A DNA stretch of 64,000 nucleotides from Streptomyces sp. CA-210063 (GCF_024612015.1 NZ_CP102512.1:9114001-9178000), one strand, 5' to 3'. Counted from the stretch's first letter, positions 8,493 through 17,747 are shown. Numbers and translations: made by a program. The notes: a model not told the origin generated them from the sequence alone.

Positions 8493-10007
8493 TCAGCTCT
8501 CCGGCCGGCCGCCCGCGCGGTTGCGGCGGCGCAGCAGGAGCAGGCCGCCCGTGAGGGCCGCGACGCCGCCCGCGGCGGTCCAGGCCGGGAAGTCGGAGGT
8601 GCCGGTCGCGGCCAGGTCCTCGCCCCGGCCGCCCTGGGCGCTCGCGGAGGCGGACGGAGAGGCGGACGAGGTGCCCTTCTTCGAGGTGCCCTTCTTCGAG
8701 GTGGCTTCGGACCCCGAGCCGGACCCCGATCCGGACGCGTCGGTGGACGCCGACGGTGACGCGTCCACCTCGGCGGGCGTGGCCTTGTCGCGGGTGAACG
8801 CCAGGGTGCCGAAGCCCAGTTGGTCGAAGCCGCCGCTGTTGGGGCCGTAGTCGCCGCCACCGCCCTCGGGGGCCGCCTTGGCCGCGATACGGGTGACGTA
8901 CGAGGCGTCGAGGCCCCGGCGCTTGGTGTAGTGGTTGGCGATCATGGCCCAGATCGGGCGCATCGTGTTCGGGTCGACGCCGGCCGCCCGGGACGCGGTC
9001 TCCCGGCCGGACCAGCCGTTGATCGCGCCCTTCGCGCGGGTGTTCGCGGTGTAGGAGACCTGGCCGCCCATGCTCCACTTGGCCACGTACTGGGCGCCCT
9101 TGAGGAAACGGTTGTCGTCGTAGCCGTACAGGTCGATGCCCTGGTTCCAGGCCATCTCGCAGAAGGTGCCCATGAGGCCGACGCCCAGCAGGGCGTGGCC
9201 CTGGTCGCGGCCGGACTCCAGCCACTCGGCGAGGCCGTCGTCGTGCACGACGGGGATGGCCTTCTTGACCGCGCCGAGGCCCTCGCCGTTCTTGAAGTAG
9301 TCGACGGCGCGGGCGACTTGGGCCTTGTCGTCGCAGAAGATGCCGGTGGCCAGGACGCAGGCCATGTTGGCGAGGTCCCAGTTGGGCCAGTAGTTCGTGA
9401 TGACGGCGCCGTTGTGCCTGACCAGGAAGTCGTCGCTGACCTCGGCGAAGACCCCGCTCAGCATCTCCTGCAAGCGGCCGAGCTCGAAGTCCGGGTGGTC
9501 GCGGACGAGTTCTGCGGCGTTGGCGATCTGGTAGCCGTACAGCCCGGCGGCCAGGAAGCGGTCGGCGTTGCCCGCCAGCGAGGTGAGCTTCGCCGACCAG
9601 GCGTTGAGGATCGCGACAGCCGTGTCGGCGTAGGCGGAGTCGCCGGTGACGTGGTGACGGAGGCCGTTCTGGTAGGCGGCGTGGACGTCGTTGTAGAGGG
9701 TCACGTAGTTCTGGCCGGTGCCGCCCCGGACCACGGTCGCCTGCGGGTTGGCCTGCCAGCCGCTCTGCGCGTGCCGGTTGGCGGTCAGCTTCGCGAAGCC
9801 CGCCGTGTAGGGCTCGGCGCCCGCCTTCACCTTGGCCGCCATACGGGCCAGGTCCGTCCTGGTGTGGAGCAGACCGGGGTGCGCGTAGGCGCCGCCCGCC
9901 GCCGCGGCCGGCGTCGCCACCGCGCCCGTACCGACGCCGAGTCCCACCGCGCCTGCGGCGATACCGGCGATCTTCAGCGTGCTCCGGCGGCTGATCTGTG
10001 CTGTCAC
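8493..10007 (-). CDS. Alginate-lyase-family enzyme with LAxTG sortase signal
   Basis: 504 residues. A Tat signal (SRRSTLKIAGIAAGAVGLGV) precedes an alpha/alpha-toroid domain with YAHPGLLHTRTDLARM and ITNYWPNWDLANMACVLATG, resembling the alginate lyase/PL5-like family. From about residue 415 a low-complexity Ser/Thr/Lys/Gly spacer (with SKKGT repeated) leads to LAATG, a hydrophobic segment and RRRNR. This is the cell-wall sorting signal recognised by class E sortases. The enzyme should thus be displayed covalently on the wall. The actual polysaccharide substrate is not known. Confidence 0.87.
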   Translation of the reverse strand: MTAQISRRSTLKIAGIAAGAVGLGVGTGAVATPAAAAGGAYAHPGLLHTRTDLARMAAKVKAGAEPYTAGFAKLTANRHAQSGWQANPQATVVRGGTGQNYVTLYNDVHAAYQNGLRHHVTGDSAYADTAVAILNAWSAKLTSLAGNADRFLAAGLYGYQIANAAELVRDHPDFELGRLQEMLSGVFAEVSDDFLVRHNGAVITNYWPNWDLANMACVLATGIFCDDKAQVARAVDYFKNGEGLGAVKKAIPVVHDDGLAEWLESGRDQGHALLGVGLMGTFCEMAWNQGIDLYGYDDNRFLKGAQYVAKWSMGGQVSYTANTRAKGAINGWSGRETASRAAGVDPNTMRPIWAMIANHYTKRRGLDASYVTRIAAKAAPEGGGGDYGPNSGGFDQLGFGTLAFTRDKATPAEVDASPSASTDASGSGSGSGSEATSKKGTSKKGTSSASPSASASAQGGRGEDLAATGTSDFPAWTAAGGVAALTGGLLLLRRRNRAGGRPES

Positions 10008-10159
10008 GTGGGGGTCCTCGGGTCTCGGGTACGGGTCGCAGGTCGTGCCCGCGTCGGCTCGCGCGGGCGGCTGTGAACAGGAGACGCACCGGCCCCGGGG
10101 AGATAACAGAAAATCGGGGCGGTGCGTCCGACGTGGCGTTCCCGAGGCGGCGCGGAGCG

Positions 10160-12217
10160 TCAGGTGCCGGGTGTCCAGCCGCCCAGCCAGTCCGCGACCT
10201 CCTGGTCCGCGGCCTGCGCGTCCGTGAGCTGCGGCCGGTCGGAGCTCGCGCCGCCCGCGCCCGCGCCGGTGTTCTTGTACTCGGCGAAGCGGTCGTCCTT
10301 CCAGGAGAAACCGCCCATGTCGGACCAGGGTGTGGACTTGATCGCGGCGCTGAGCGTGCTGTTGCGGACGGTGGTCTGCGGGTCGACGGTGGTGTCGCCG
10401 CCGGGGTGCCAGTTGCGGCCGAGGAAGAAGCTCGCCGCGGACACGTCACCGTTGACGGTGGAGCGGTTGATCAGGATGCCCTTGCGGTTACCGGGCGTGC
10501 TGGGGGCGGTGATGTACCCGGCGGAGGTGCCGTTCCAGCGCTTCTTCAGGGTGATGACCGACTTGTCGACGACGACCGTCGCCCGGCCGAAGATGAAGTC
10601 GACGTTGCCCGTGACGTAGGAGTTGGTGAGGTAGACCCGGCCGAGCTTGTCCTTGGCGGCGGTCTCCAGCTCCAGGGTGTCCTGGTCGCCGTTGACGATG
10701 ATCCCGTCGAGGACGATCCGGTCGGCCTGCGTCAGCAGCGCGACGGCCTGGTGGCCGGAGAGGGACTGGTTCGCCGCCTCGTCGAAGTCGTTGGTGACGG
10801 TCAGGTTGCGGACCTGGGAGTCGTCGGACTGGATGGACACGGTCGCGCTGCTCGGGGTGCCGTAGGTGCCGGAGCCGTCGGGCTTCTGCATCCCGGCCGC
10901 GTTGCCGTACACGATCGTCGTGTCCTTGCGGCTGCCGCCCGAGCCCTGGATGGTGACGTGCGGCTTGTTGGACGGGACCTTGACGACCTCCCGGTACGTG
11001 CCCGGCGCGACCGAGATCACCACCCGCGAGGTGTTGTTCGCGGGCACGGCGTCGACGGCCTTCTGCACGCTGGTGAACTGGCCGCTGCCGTCCTTGGCGA
11101 CGGTGAGCGTGGTGGCCGCGGCGGCGGTGGTCGTGGCCGTCGTACCGATCGAACTCCTCGGTCCCGCACCGGACTTGAGGAGCGCGGGCACGTCGGCCGT
11201 CTTGTCGAGGGTGTAGCTGTAGTACGTCTTCGGGTCGAAGGCCGTGCCGCCGCTCTCGTTGCGGCCGGAGGTGCCGGAGAAGACGTTGCCGCGCTGGACG
11301 AGGGCCGCCGTCGCGTCCTTGGTGACCGGGTTCCTCATGCCCTGGAAGTAGCTGTTCTCCAGGACCATCTTCGTGTTGCCGCGCGCGTAGTTGCCGTACG
11401 AGGAGGTGATGTCCGTGCCGGAGACGTCCTCCAGGAAGTTGTTGTACAGGTGCGCGTGGGCGACGTTGTCCGTGGAGGGGTTGCGCTGCTCGGTCTCGCG
11501 GATCCAGTTGTGGTGGATCGTCAGGTCGGCGGTGGTGTTCGTGGTCCAGCCGATGCCGAAGGTCTTGTTGTTCTGGCTCAGCTTGTTCCAGGACACCGTG
11601 ACGTAGGTGGTGTCCTTACGGCTGTCGATGAGGCCGTCCGCCATGTGCCGCAGGTCGTTGTGGTCGATCCAGACATGGTGGGCGCCGTCCATCTGGATGG
11701 CGTCGAAGTCGTGGTCCTTGTCGTTCCAGGTGCCCTGGTAGGAGTCACGGATCGTCAGGTTGCGGATGATCACGTTGTGGACGCCCGAGCCGAGGAAGAA
11801 GCCGCCGCCGACGATGTGCCCGGAGGTCCCGGAGCCGACGATCGTCTTGTCCGAGGCGACCTTGATCTCCTTGCCCACCGGGTTCATGGTGATCGTCGCG
11901 GCCACGACGATGACGTACGGCTCGGCGGCGGTCGCGTACTTCTCCAGGTCGGCCAGGGTCTTCACGGTGACCGTTCTGCCGTCCCGGCCGCCGTAGGTGC
12001 CGTTCTGGCCGAGGGCGTTGACGGACGCGAAGCCGTCGGCGGACTCGGCGGCCCAGGCCGGGGCCGCTGCCGCCGCCTGGGGCTGTGCGTCCTCGCCGAA
12101 CACGCCGAGGACCGTGCCGTACGCCATGGTTCCGGCGGCGGCCAGGGTCAGGGGGACTCCGGCCACGAGTGCGGTCTTCCTTCTGCGGTGGCGGGCCTTG
12201 CCGCTGTTCTCGCTCAC
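10160..12217 (-). CDS. Bifunctional pectate lyase (PL1) - pectinesterase (CE8)
   Basis: 685 residues. After a basic N-terminus and one hydrophobic segment (about 14-35), residues 58-345 are a PL1 parallel beta-helix (GFASVNALGQNGTYGG, HHVWIDHNDLRHMADGLID, ENSYFQGMRNPV). After an Ala/Thr linker, residues 370-680 form a pectin methylesterase with GTYREVV, GHQAVALLTQAD, GDQDTL, GNVDFIFGRA and FLGRNWHPGG, which include the catalytic aspartates and arginine. The protein would de-esterify pectin and cleave the product, two steps in one chain. The GTG at 12217 starts the gene. The divergent lipoprotein gene lies 396 bp away. Confidence 0.93.
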   Translation of the reverse strand: MSENSGKARHRRRKTALVAGVPLTLAAAGTMAYGTVLGVFGEDAQPQAAAAAPAWAAESADGFASVNALGQNGTYGGRDGRTVTVKTLADLEKYATAAEPYVIVVAATITMNPVGKEIKVASDKTIVGSGTSGHIVGGGFFLGSGVHNVIIRNLTIRDSYQGTWNDKDHDFDAIQMDGAHHVWIDHNDLRHMADGLIDSRKDTTYVTVSWNKLSQNNKTFGIGWTTNTTADLTIHHNWIRETEQRNPSTDNVAHAHLYNNFLEDVSGTDITSSYGNYARGNTKMVLENSYFQGMRNPVTKDATAALVQRGNVFSGTSGRNESGGTAFDPKTYYSYTLDKTADVPALLKSGAGPRSSIGTTATTTAAAATTLTVAKDGSGQFTSVQKAVDAVPANNTSRVVISVAPGTYREVVKVPSNKPHVTIQGSGGSRKDTTIVYGNAAGMQKPDGSGTYGTPSSATVSIQSDDSQVRNLTVTNDFDEAANQSLSGHQAVALLTQADRIVLDGIIVNGDQDTLELETAAKDKLGRVYLTNSYVTGNVDFIFGRATVVVDKSVITLKKRWNGTSAGYITAPSTPGNRKGILINRSTVNGDVSAASFFLGRNWHPGGDTTVDPQTTVRNSTLSAAIKSTPWSDMGGFSWKDDRFAEYKNTGAGAGGASSDRPQLTDAQAADQEVADWLGGWTPGT

Positions 12218-12613
12218 GTGTCGCTTCCGTTCCGTGCGGGGGAGTGTCGGTCAGCCGAGCAGTCGCCGCCAAAGGCGCGGAGGTTGCCGCCCTTGCGGAA
12301 CCAATTCAGGCCAGGAGCGCGGAACTTCGCACCGGGGCCGAGGATGGCTGATAATCGACCCTCCCGCACGGAGTGGAACGGTCCATGTCGCTCGGCCGGG
12401 GACCGTGGCGGGCGTTGACACGTGTGCGCAGGTCAGCAGCGGGCTGTCACAGCAGCACATCGATTTTGTTGTTCACTTGACTACCGGGCGTCACACGCGA
12501 TTGGCTCCGCCCAGCGAAAGTCAGCCAGTCGCCGCACGTCATCGCGGTGATGAGGGCGACTTCGTCCTCCCCAGACGTCCCGCCCCGGTCGCACAGCGAG
12601 GTGCCGCACCCCC
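12218..12613. other. 396-bp divergent intergenic region
   Basis: This separates the pectinase gene from the sugar-binding lipoprotein gene. It must hold both promoters. TTGACA occurs at 12415-12420 and TTGACT near 12477, but neither has a convincing -10 at 16-18 nt. No LacI-type or CebR palindrome was found. Confidence 0.5.
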
Positions 12614-13624
12614 ATGAACCGACCCCCCGCGCCCCACAGGATCTTCACCGCCTGTCGCGCCACGGCGCTCGCCGCCGCCGTCTGTCTGACCGTCGCCGGC
12701 TGCTCGGTGTTCGGCGGAACGGACTCCGATTCGGACACGGGCACGTCGGGCGCCTCGGGCGGCGGGACGAAGGTCGCACTGATCACGCACAGTGCCGAGG
12801 GGGACGCCTTCTGGGACCTGGTCCGCCGGGGCGCGGAGGTCGCGGCGGCCAAGGACGACATCGAGCTGACGTACGCCAGCGACCCCGACCCCGCCGGACA
12901 GGCGAAGCTCGTACGCGACGCCATCGCCGACAAGGTCGACGGCATCGCGGTGACCCTGGCCAAGCCGCGGGCGATGCGGGGCGCGGTCGCCGAGGCCCGC
13001 GCCGCGGGCATACCCGTGGTGGCCCTCAACTCGGGCATCGACGCCTGGCAGGCGCAGGGCCTGCTGGGCTTCTTCGGCCAGGACGACAGCGTCGCCGGCC
13101 GCGCGCTCGGCGACGAACTCGACGCCCGTGGCGCCGAGCACGCCCTCTGCGTCATCCACGAGCGCGGCAACGTCGCCGTGGAGGCCCGTTGCGCCGGCGT
13201 ACGGAAGACCTTCGGCGGCCGGACCGAGAACCTCTACGTGGACGGCACCGACATGGCCGCGGTGACCGACGCGATCACCGCCAAGCTCCGCCAGGACCCG
13301 ACCGTCGACGAGGTCGTCACGCTCGGCGCGCAGTTCGCGCTCGCCGCCGTGGACTCGGTCGACGAGGCGGGCAGCAAGGCCCAGGTCGCCACCTTCGACC
13401 TCAACAAGGACCTGGTCAAGGCGGTGCGGAGCGGCGACATCCAGTTCGCGGTGGACCAGCAGCCGTACCTCCAGGGCTATCTGGCGATCGACGGGCTCTG
13501 GCTCTACAGGACCAACGGCAACATCAGCGGCGGCGGTGTCGAGCCCGTGCTCACCGGCCCGGCGTTCGTGACCAAGAAGAACATCGCAGGAATCGCGAAG
13601 TTCGCCGCGAACGGGACCCGTTGA
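12614..13624 (+). CDS. Sugar-type substrate-binding lipoprotein (RbsB-like), orphan
   Basis: 336 residues. The lipobox LTVAGC (Cys near residue 34) is followed by a flexible Ser/Gly/Thr stretch and a two-lobed periplasmic-binding domain (KVALITHSAEGDAFWDLVRR, GIAVTLAKPRAMRGAVAEA, IPVVALNSGIDAW, VATFDLNKDLVKAVRSG). It is of the ribose/galactose ABC type, but no permease or ATPase gene follows. The next gene, on the same strand 298 bp on, is the conservon sensor kinase. The protein could therefore feed a ligand signal to that kinase rather than serve uptake; that is inference from position. Confidence 0.88.
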   Translation: MNRPPAPHRIFTACRATALAAAVCLTVAGCSVFGGTDSDSDTGTSGASGGGTKVALITHSAEGDAFWDLVRRGAEVAAAKDDIELTYASDPDPAGQAKLVRDAIADKVDGIAVTLAKPRAMRGAVAEARAAGIPVVALNSGIDAWQAQGLLGFFGQDDSVAGRALGDELDARGAEHALCVIHERGNVAVEARCAGVRKTFGGRTENLYVDGTDMAAVTDAITAKLRQDPTVDEVVTLGAQFALAAVDSVDEAGSKAQVATFDLNKDLVKAVRSGDIQFAVDQQPYLQGYLAIDGLWLYRTNGNISGGGVEPVLTGPAFVTKKNIAGIAKFAANGTR

Positions 13625-13678
13625 CCCAATGCGCACGGCCCCCGCGACCAGCGGCCTCGGCGCCGCCGCGAACAGACA

Positions 13679-13824
13679 AACGGAACCTTCCGTTCGGGCA
13701 TGACCGCACCACGGAACCCAAGCATCCGGAACGGTCGTGTAACGGCGACCCCAAACTTCCGACCACCCCTGCGACGTGCGTTCACTTGTGCGGATAACAT
13801 CCTGCGCATCCCCTGCGCATCCCC
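13679..13824. promoter_or_regulatory. Inverted repeat and short direct repeats upstream of cvnA
   Basis: AACGGAA at 13679-13685 and TTCCGTT at 13688-13694 form a 7-bp inverted repeat with a 2-nt centre. A perfect -10-like TAACAT lies at 13795-13800, though no good -35 precedes it. The tandem CCTGCGCATCC units at 13801-13823 follow. These are candidate control sites for the conservon. Confidence 0.35.
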
Positions 13825-13922
13825 TGTGCGCCGTACCGACAGGTGCCCACCCACTGCCCGCGGACCCCTGTCGCCAGGCCCCCCGATCCCTTCCGCTCCC
13901 CGCCAACCGCCCAAGGACGACG

Positions 13923-16346
13923 ATGCCCCCACGGACCGGCGCCCGGCGCCGTCTCGGCTCCATACGTCTCTCGCTGATCCTCCTGGCTCTGATCCCCAGC
14001 GTCACGCTCACCGTCAGCTGGGCGGTGACGACGACCCAGATGTTCTCGGAGGGGCTGCGGCTGCGGGCCCAGACCGGACTCAGCAAGTCCACCGGCGCCA
14101 TGGGAACCGACGCGACCCTCGCCCTGCAGCGCGAGCGTGCCCTGTCGGCCGCCTACATGGCGGCCCCCGGCAGCAGCATGGCCGCCCTGGAGGAGCAGCG
14201 CGAGCAGACCGACGCGGCGGTCGCGAAGCTCGCCGCACGCGCGGGCGCGATCGAGGACGCCCCCGACCGCATCGGTGACCGGCTGTACTCGGTGATGGCC
14301 GGCTCCGGCAGCCTCGAGTACTACCGGGACCAGGTGGACAACCCCACCGACATCACCCCCGAGCAGGTCCTGGACCAGTACTCGGAGATCATCGACGGCC
14401 AGATCCACGCCTTCCAGGAGCTCTCGCAGGTCGACGACGGCGACCTCACCTCGCAGGCCGGCCCGCTCGTCACTCTCGAACAGGCCGCCGAGCTGGTCTC
14501 CCAGGAGGACGCGCTCCTCACCCTCAACTGGCCGAAGGGGCAGCTCGACGAGGCGACCAGGGACCGCTTCGCCCAGGTGGTCAACGCCCGGCGCTGGCTC
14601 GTCGACAACCAGCTCGTGTCCTCGCTGGAGGGCGAGGTGAAGATCCAGGTCGAACGGATCGTCCAGGGCGGGGACTGGCAGGCGCTGCAGGCCGTGGAGG
14701 ACCAGGTCCTCTCGGCCCACACCACGGGCACCGGGAACTCCCGGAAGACCGAACTGCCGGACGCCCAGGCCCGCTGGGACGCCTCGATGGCGAAGCTGTC
14801 GCGCCAGTACGAGCAGCTGATCCGGGAGCAGACCCGGGGGCTGCTGGAGCGCAGTGGTGAGGAGGCGCGCGCACTGCTGATCACGGCCGGCTCGCTGAGC
14901 GCCGGCGGTCTCGCCGCGCTGCTGCTGTGCGTCGTGATGTCCTGGCGCATCACCCGCTCCCTGTCCCGCCGGCTCACCGGCCTCAAGGCGGCCACCCTCA
15001 GCCTCGCCGAGGAGCGGCTGCCCGACGTCGTGGCCCGCCTCGACCGGGGCGAGAAGGTCGACGTGGACGCCGCCGCGGCCCCCCTGGACTACGGCACCGA
15101 CGAACTCGGCCAGGTCGCCAAGGCGTTCAACGCCGCCCAGCGGACCGCCGTGCACACCGCCGTCGAACTCGCCGACACCCGGCGCGGCTTCCAGCGGGTG
15201 ATCCTCGGCATCGCCCGGCAGAGCCAGAACCTGGTCAACCTCCAGCTCACCAAGCTCGACAAGCTGGAGCGCCAGCACCAGGACCCGGAGATCCTCAAGG
15301 GTCTGTACGAGCTGGACTCCACCGCCAGCCAGCTGCGCCGCTACGAGGAGAACCTGGTCATCATCAGCGGCGAGCGCCCCGGCCGCAGCTGGACCGAACC
15401 CGTCGCGCTGATCGACATCCTCCGCAGCGCCGTCGGCGAGGTCGCCGAGTACCAGCGGGTCGAGGTGCACGCCGACGACGACGTGTGGATCGCCCCGCCG
15501 GCCGTGGCCGACGTCATCCACCTCCTCGCCGAGCTCATCGACAACGCCACCTCCTACTCGCCGGCGCCCAGCCCGGTGAGCGTCCGGGCCGCGATCGTCG
15601 CCAAGGGCCTCGCCGTCGAGGTCGAGGACCGCGGGCTCGGCATGTCCGAGGAGGACTACGCCGCGTTCAACTCCCAGCTGGCGGTGCCCCCGCAGTTCGA
15701 CGTGGTGGCGCTCGCCGACGACCTCCGGCTCGGCATGTTCGTCGTCGCCCGCCTCGCCACCCGGCACGGCATCGGCGTCACCCTGCGCGCCTCGCCGTAC
15801 GGCGGCACCACCGCGATCGTGCTGATCCCCCACGAGATCGTGGTACGCGAGGCCCCGGCCCCCGCCGAGGACGGCACCGAAGCCGCCGAACCGCCCGCAC
15901 GGGCCTCGCTCGTCGCCGCGCGGGTCGCCGCCGCCACGGCCGAGCCCGAACCCGAGGGGGAGCCCGCAGGGCAGGACCCGGACCGTACGCCGGAGGAACG
16001 GCCCGTCGCGAGCGGGCGGACCGCCGAGGCCGTCGAGGACGGGAACGGGGCACGGCCGGCCGCCGCGAGGAAGCCCCTGGCCGCGAAGAAAGGCGGCCCG
16101 ATGCCGTTGCCCCGCCGGATTCCGCAGACCAGTCTGGCCGCGGAGCTGAAGGAGGAGGCGGAACCCTGCCCCGACGGCGACGGCGACGCCGACGACTTCA
16201 CGGCCGAGCGGGCAGCCTCCTCGCTCGCCGGATTCCAGCGCGGAACGCTCCAGGCACGTGACGACGACGCGGAACCCGAGTACCCACTAGGGGAGGAATC
16301 CGTATCCCAAGACCCAGGAGACCGGATCCCCGCCTCCGGCACCTGA
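13923..16346 (+). CDS. cvnA: Conservon sensor kinase-like protein CvnA (NIT domain)
   Basis: 807 residues from ATG 13923 with AAGGA upstream. TM1 at about 14-36 and TM2 at about 317-338 enclose an extracytoplasmic nitrate/nitrite-sensing-type helical domain, followed by HAMP (about 339-400) and an ATPase domain. The ATPase has the N-box ELIDNATSYSP (Asn541), G1 VEDRGLGMSEEDY and G2 LGMFVVARLATRHGIG. A long acidic, Pro/Ala-rich tail follows. In the dimerisation helix YELDSTASQLRRYEENL, a Ser (466) stands where related kinases have the phospho-acceptor His. Conservons act as membrane complexes resembling eukaryotic G-protein receptors. It heads cvnABCD. Confidence 0.92.
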   Translation: MPPRTGARRRLGSIRLSLILLALIPSVTLTVSWAVTTTQMFSEGLRLRAQTGLSKSTGAMGTDATLALQRERALSAAYMAAPGSSMAALEEQREQTDAAVAKLAARAGAIEDAPDRIGDRLYSVMAGSGSLEYYRDQVDNPTDITPEQVLDQYSEIIDGQIHAFQELSQVDDGDLTSQAGPLVTLEQAAELVSQEDALLTLNWPKGQLDEATRDRFAQVVNARRWLVDNQLVSSLEGEVKIQVERIVQGGDWQALQAVEDQVLSAHTTGTGNSRKTELPDAQARWDASMAKLSRQYEQLIREQTRGLLERSGEEARALLITAGSLSAGGLAALLLCVVMSWRITRSLSRRLTGLKAATLSLAEERLPDVVARLDRGEKVDVDAAAAPLDYGTDELGQVAKAFNAAQRTAVHTAVELADTRRGFQRVILGIARQSQNLVNLQLTKLDKLERQHQDPEILKGLYELDSTASQLRRYEENLVIISGERPGRSWTEPVALIDILRSAVGEVAEYQRVEVHADDDVWIAPPAVADVIHLLAELIDNATSYSPAPSPVSVRAAIVAKGLAVEVEDRGLGMSEEDYAAFNSQLAVPPQFDVVALADDLRLGMFVVARLATRHGIGVTLRASPYGGTTAIVLIPHEIVVREAPAPAEDGTEAAEPPARASLVAARVAAATAEPEPEGEPAGQDPDRTPEERPVASGRTAEAVEDGNGARPAAARKPLAAKKGGPMPLPRRIPQTSLAAELKEEAEPCPDGDGDADDFTAERAASSLAGFQRGTLQARDDDAEPEYPLGEESVSQDPGDRIPASGT

Positions 16347-16392
16347 CGTCCCACCGACTCCCCACGCAGACCGCTCATTGAAGGACACACAG

Positions 16393-16821
16393 ATGACACG
16401 CCCCATCCCCGCCACGCACAGCCAGCTCGACCAGCTGCTCACCGGACTGGTGGACCGGGTCGCCGAGGTCGACCACGCCGTCGTGCTCTCCGAGGACGGA
16501 CTGGTCGTCAGCAAATCCACCGCGTTCCTGCGCGACGACGCCGAGCGGCTCGCGGCGACCGCGTCGGGCCTGATGAGCCTCAGCAAGGGCGTCAGCATGG
16601 ACTTCCGCGGCGGCCCCGTCCGCCAGTTGCTCATCGAGATGGGCAACGCCTTCCTGATCCTCACCAACGCCGGACCCGGCGCCAACCTCGCCGTGCTCAC
16701 CCGGCAGGGCGCGGACGTCGGCGTGGTGGCGTACCAGATGAACATGCTGGTGAAGAAGATCGGCGAGCACCTCAGCGCGGCACCACGCGCCGGTGTCGTC
16801 GCGGCCGACAGCGGCGAGTGA
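16393..16821 (+). CDS. cvnB: Roadblock/LC7-domain protein CvnB
   Basis: 142 residues from ATG 16393 (AAGGA 8 nt upstream). The roadblock/LC7 fold is seen in LLTGLVDRVAEVDHAVVLSE, DGLVVSKSTAF and NAFLILTNAGPGANLAVLTR. In conservons this protein resembles MglB-type GTPase-activating partners and binds CvnD. It lies 46 bp after cvnA and is near-contiguous with cvnC. Confidence 0.93.
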   Translation: MTRPIPATHSQLDQLLTGLVDRVAEVDHAVVLSEDGLVVSKSTAFLRDDAERLAATASGLMSLSKGVSMDFRGGPVRQLLIEMGNAFLILTNAGPGANLAVLTRQGADVGVVAYQMNMLVKKIGEHLSAAPRAGVVAADSGE

Positions 16822-16822
16822 G

Positions 16823-17179
16823 GTGAACGGAGGCGACGCGGCGGGCCGGCTGGTTCGCCCGTTCACCCTGACGGGCGGCCGGACCCGGCCCGCCCGTGGC
16901 GACTTCACCCTCATCACCATGGTGACGGCGGCGGATCCGCAGCCGACCGGGGGCACCCGGCCGCAGCCCGAGCACGCGCGGATCCTCAAGCTGTGTGCCA
17001 AGCCGATCGTGGTGGCGGAGCTGGCCAGCAAGCTCGACCTCCCGGTGAGCGTGGTCGCCATCATGCTCTGCGACCTGCTGGAGGCGGGCCGGATCGGCGT
17101 GCGCCAGCCACGCCTGATCGCCCGCGCCCCCGACCTGGACCTGCTGAAGAAAGTGAGGGACGGCCTTGGCCGGCTCTGA
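16823..17179 (+). CDS. cvnC: DUF742 protein CvnC
   Basis: 118 residues from a GTG at 16823; a longer GTG start at 16793 would overlap cvnB. DUF742 is recognised by LVRPFTLTGGRTRPARGDFT near the start and a winged-helix-like C-terminal half (ARILKLCAKPIVVAELASKL, LLEAGRIGVRQP). The third invariant component of conservons, thought to scaffold or regulate the GTPase. It overlaps cvnD by 14 nt. Confidence 0.9.
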   Translation: MNGGDAAGRLVRPFTLTGGRTRPARGDFTLITMVTAADPQPTGGTRPQPEHARILKLCAKPIVVAELASKLDLPVSVVAIMLCDLLEAGRIGVRQPRLIARAPDLDLLKKVRDGLGRL

Positions 17180-17747
17180 CCCCACCTACCAGGGGATTTC
17201 GGCTCCCGACACGGTGAAGATCCTCATCGCCGGGGGATTCGGTGTCGGCAAGACGACCATGGTCGGGTCGGTCAGCGAGATCGTCCCCCTGCGCACCGAG
17301 GAATCCCTCACCACCGCCGGGCTCGGTGTCGACGACCTCGACGGCATCCCGGAGAAGCACGCCACCACGGTGGCCCTCGACTTCGGCCGGATCAGCATCG
17401 GCCAGGACCTCGTGCTGTATCTGTTCGGGACGCCCGGGCAGCAGCGGTTCTGGTTCATGTGGAACGACCTCGCGATCGGCGCCCTCGGCGCCGTGGTCCT
17501 CGTGGACGTGCGCCGCCCCGAGTCCAGCTTCGCCGCCATCGACTTCTTCGAGCGCCGCAAGATCCCGTTCGTCATCGGCGTCAACGGCTTCCATGGCGAG
17601 CACCCGTACGAGCCGGATGTGATCCGCGAGTCCCTGGCCCTGCCGGAGAACACCCCCGTCCTGCTCTTCGACGCCCGGGAGCGCACCTCGTGCCGCGATG
17701 TGCTGATCGCCCTGCTGGACCGGCTGATCGCCGCTTCCGCCCGCTGA
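17166..17747 (+). CDS. cvnD: Conservon GTPase CvnD
   Basis: 193 residues from a TTG at 17166 behind GAGGGA, the only in-frame start that keeps the N-terminus. The P-loop GGFGVGKTTM lies at residues 23-32, followed by a switch-II-like FGTPGQQRFWFM. A Ras-like small GTPase that ends the conservon. Many conservons add a cytochrome P450 (cvnE); none follows here, as the next gene is a convergent TetR regulator 7 bp away. Confidence 0.93.
   Translation: MAGSDPTYQGISAPDTVKILIAGGFGVGKTTMVGSVSEIVPLRTEESLTTAGLGVDDLDGIPEKHATTVALDFGRISIGQDLVLYLFGTPGQQRFWFMWNDLAIGALGAVVLVDVRRPESSFAAIDFFERRKIPFVIGVNGFHGEHPYEPDVIRESLALPENTPVLLFDARERTSCRDVLIALLDRLIAASAR

Noticed and set aside
12415..12445. Promoter from TTGACA at 12415
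   Set aside because: No -10-like hexamer at 16-18 nt spacing.
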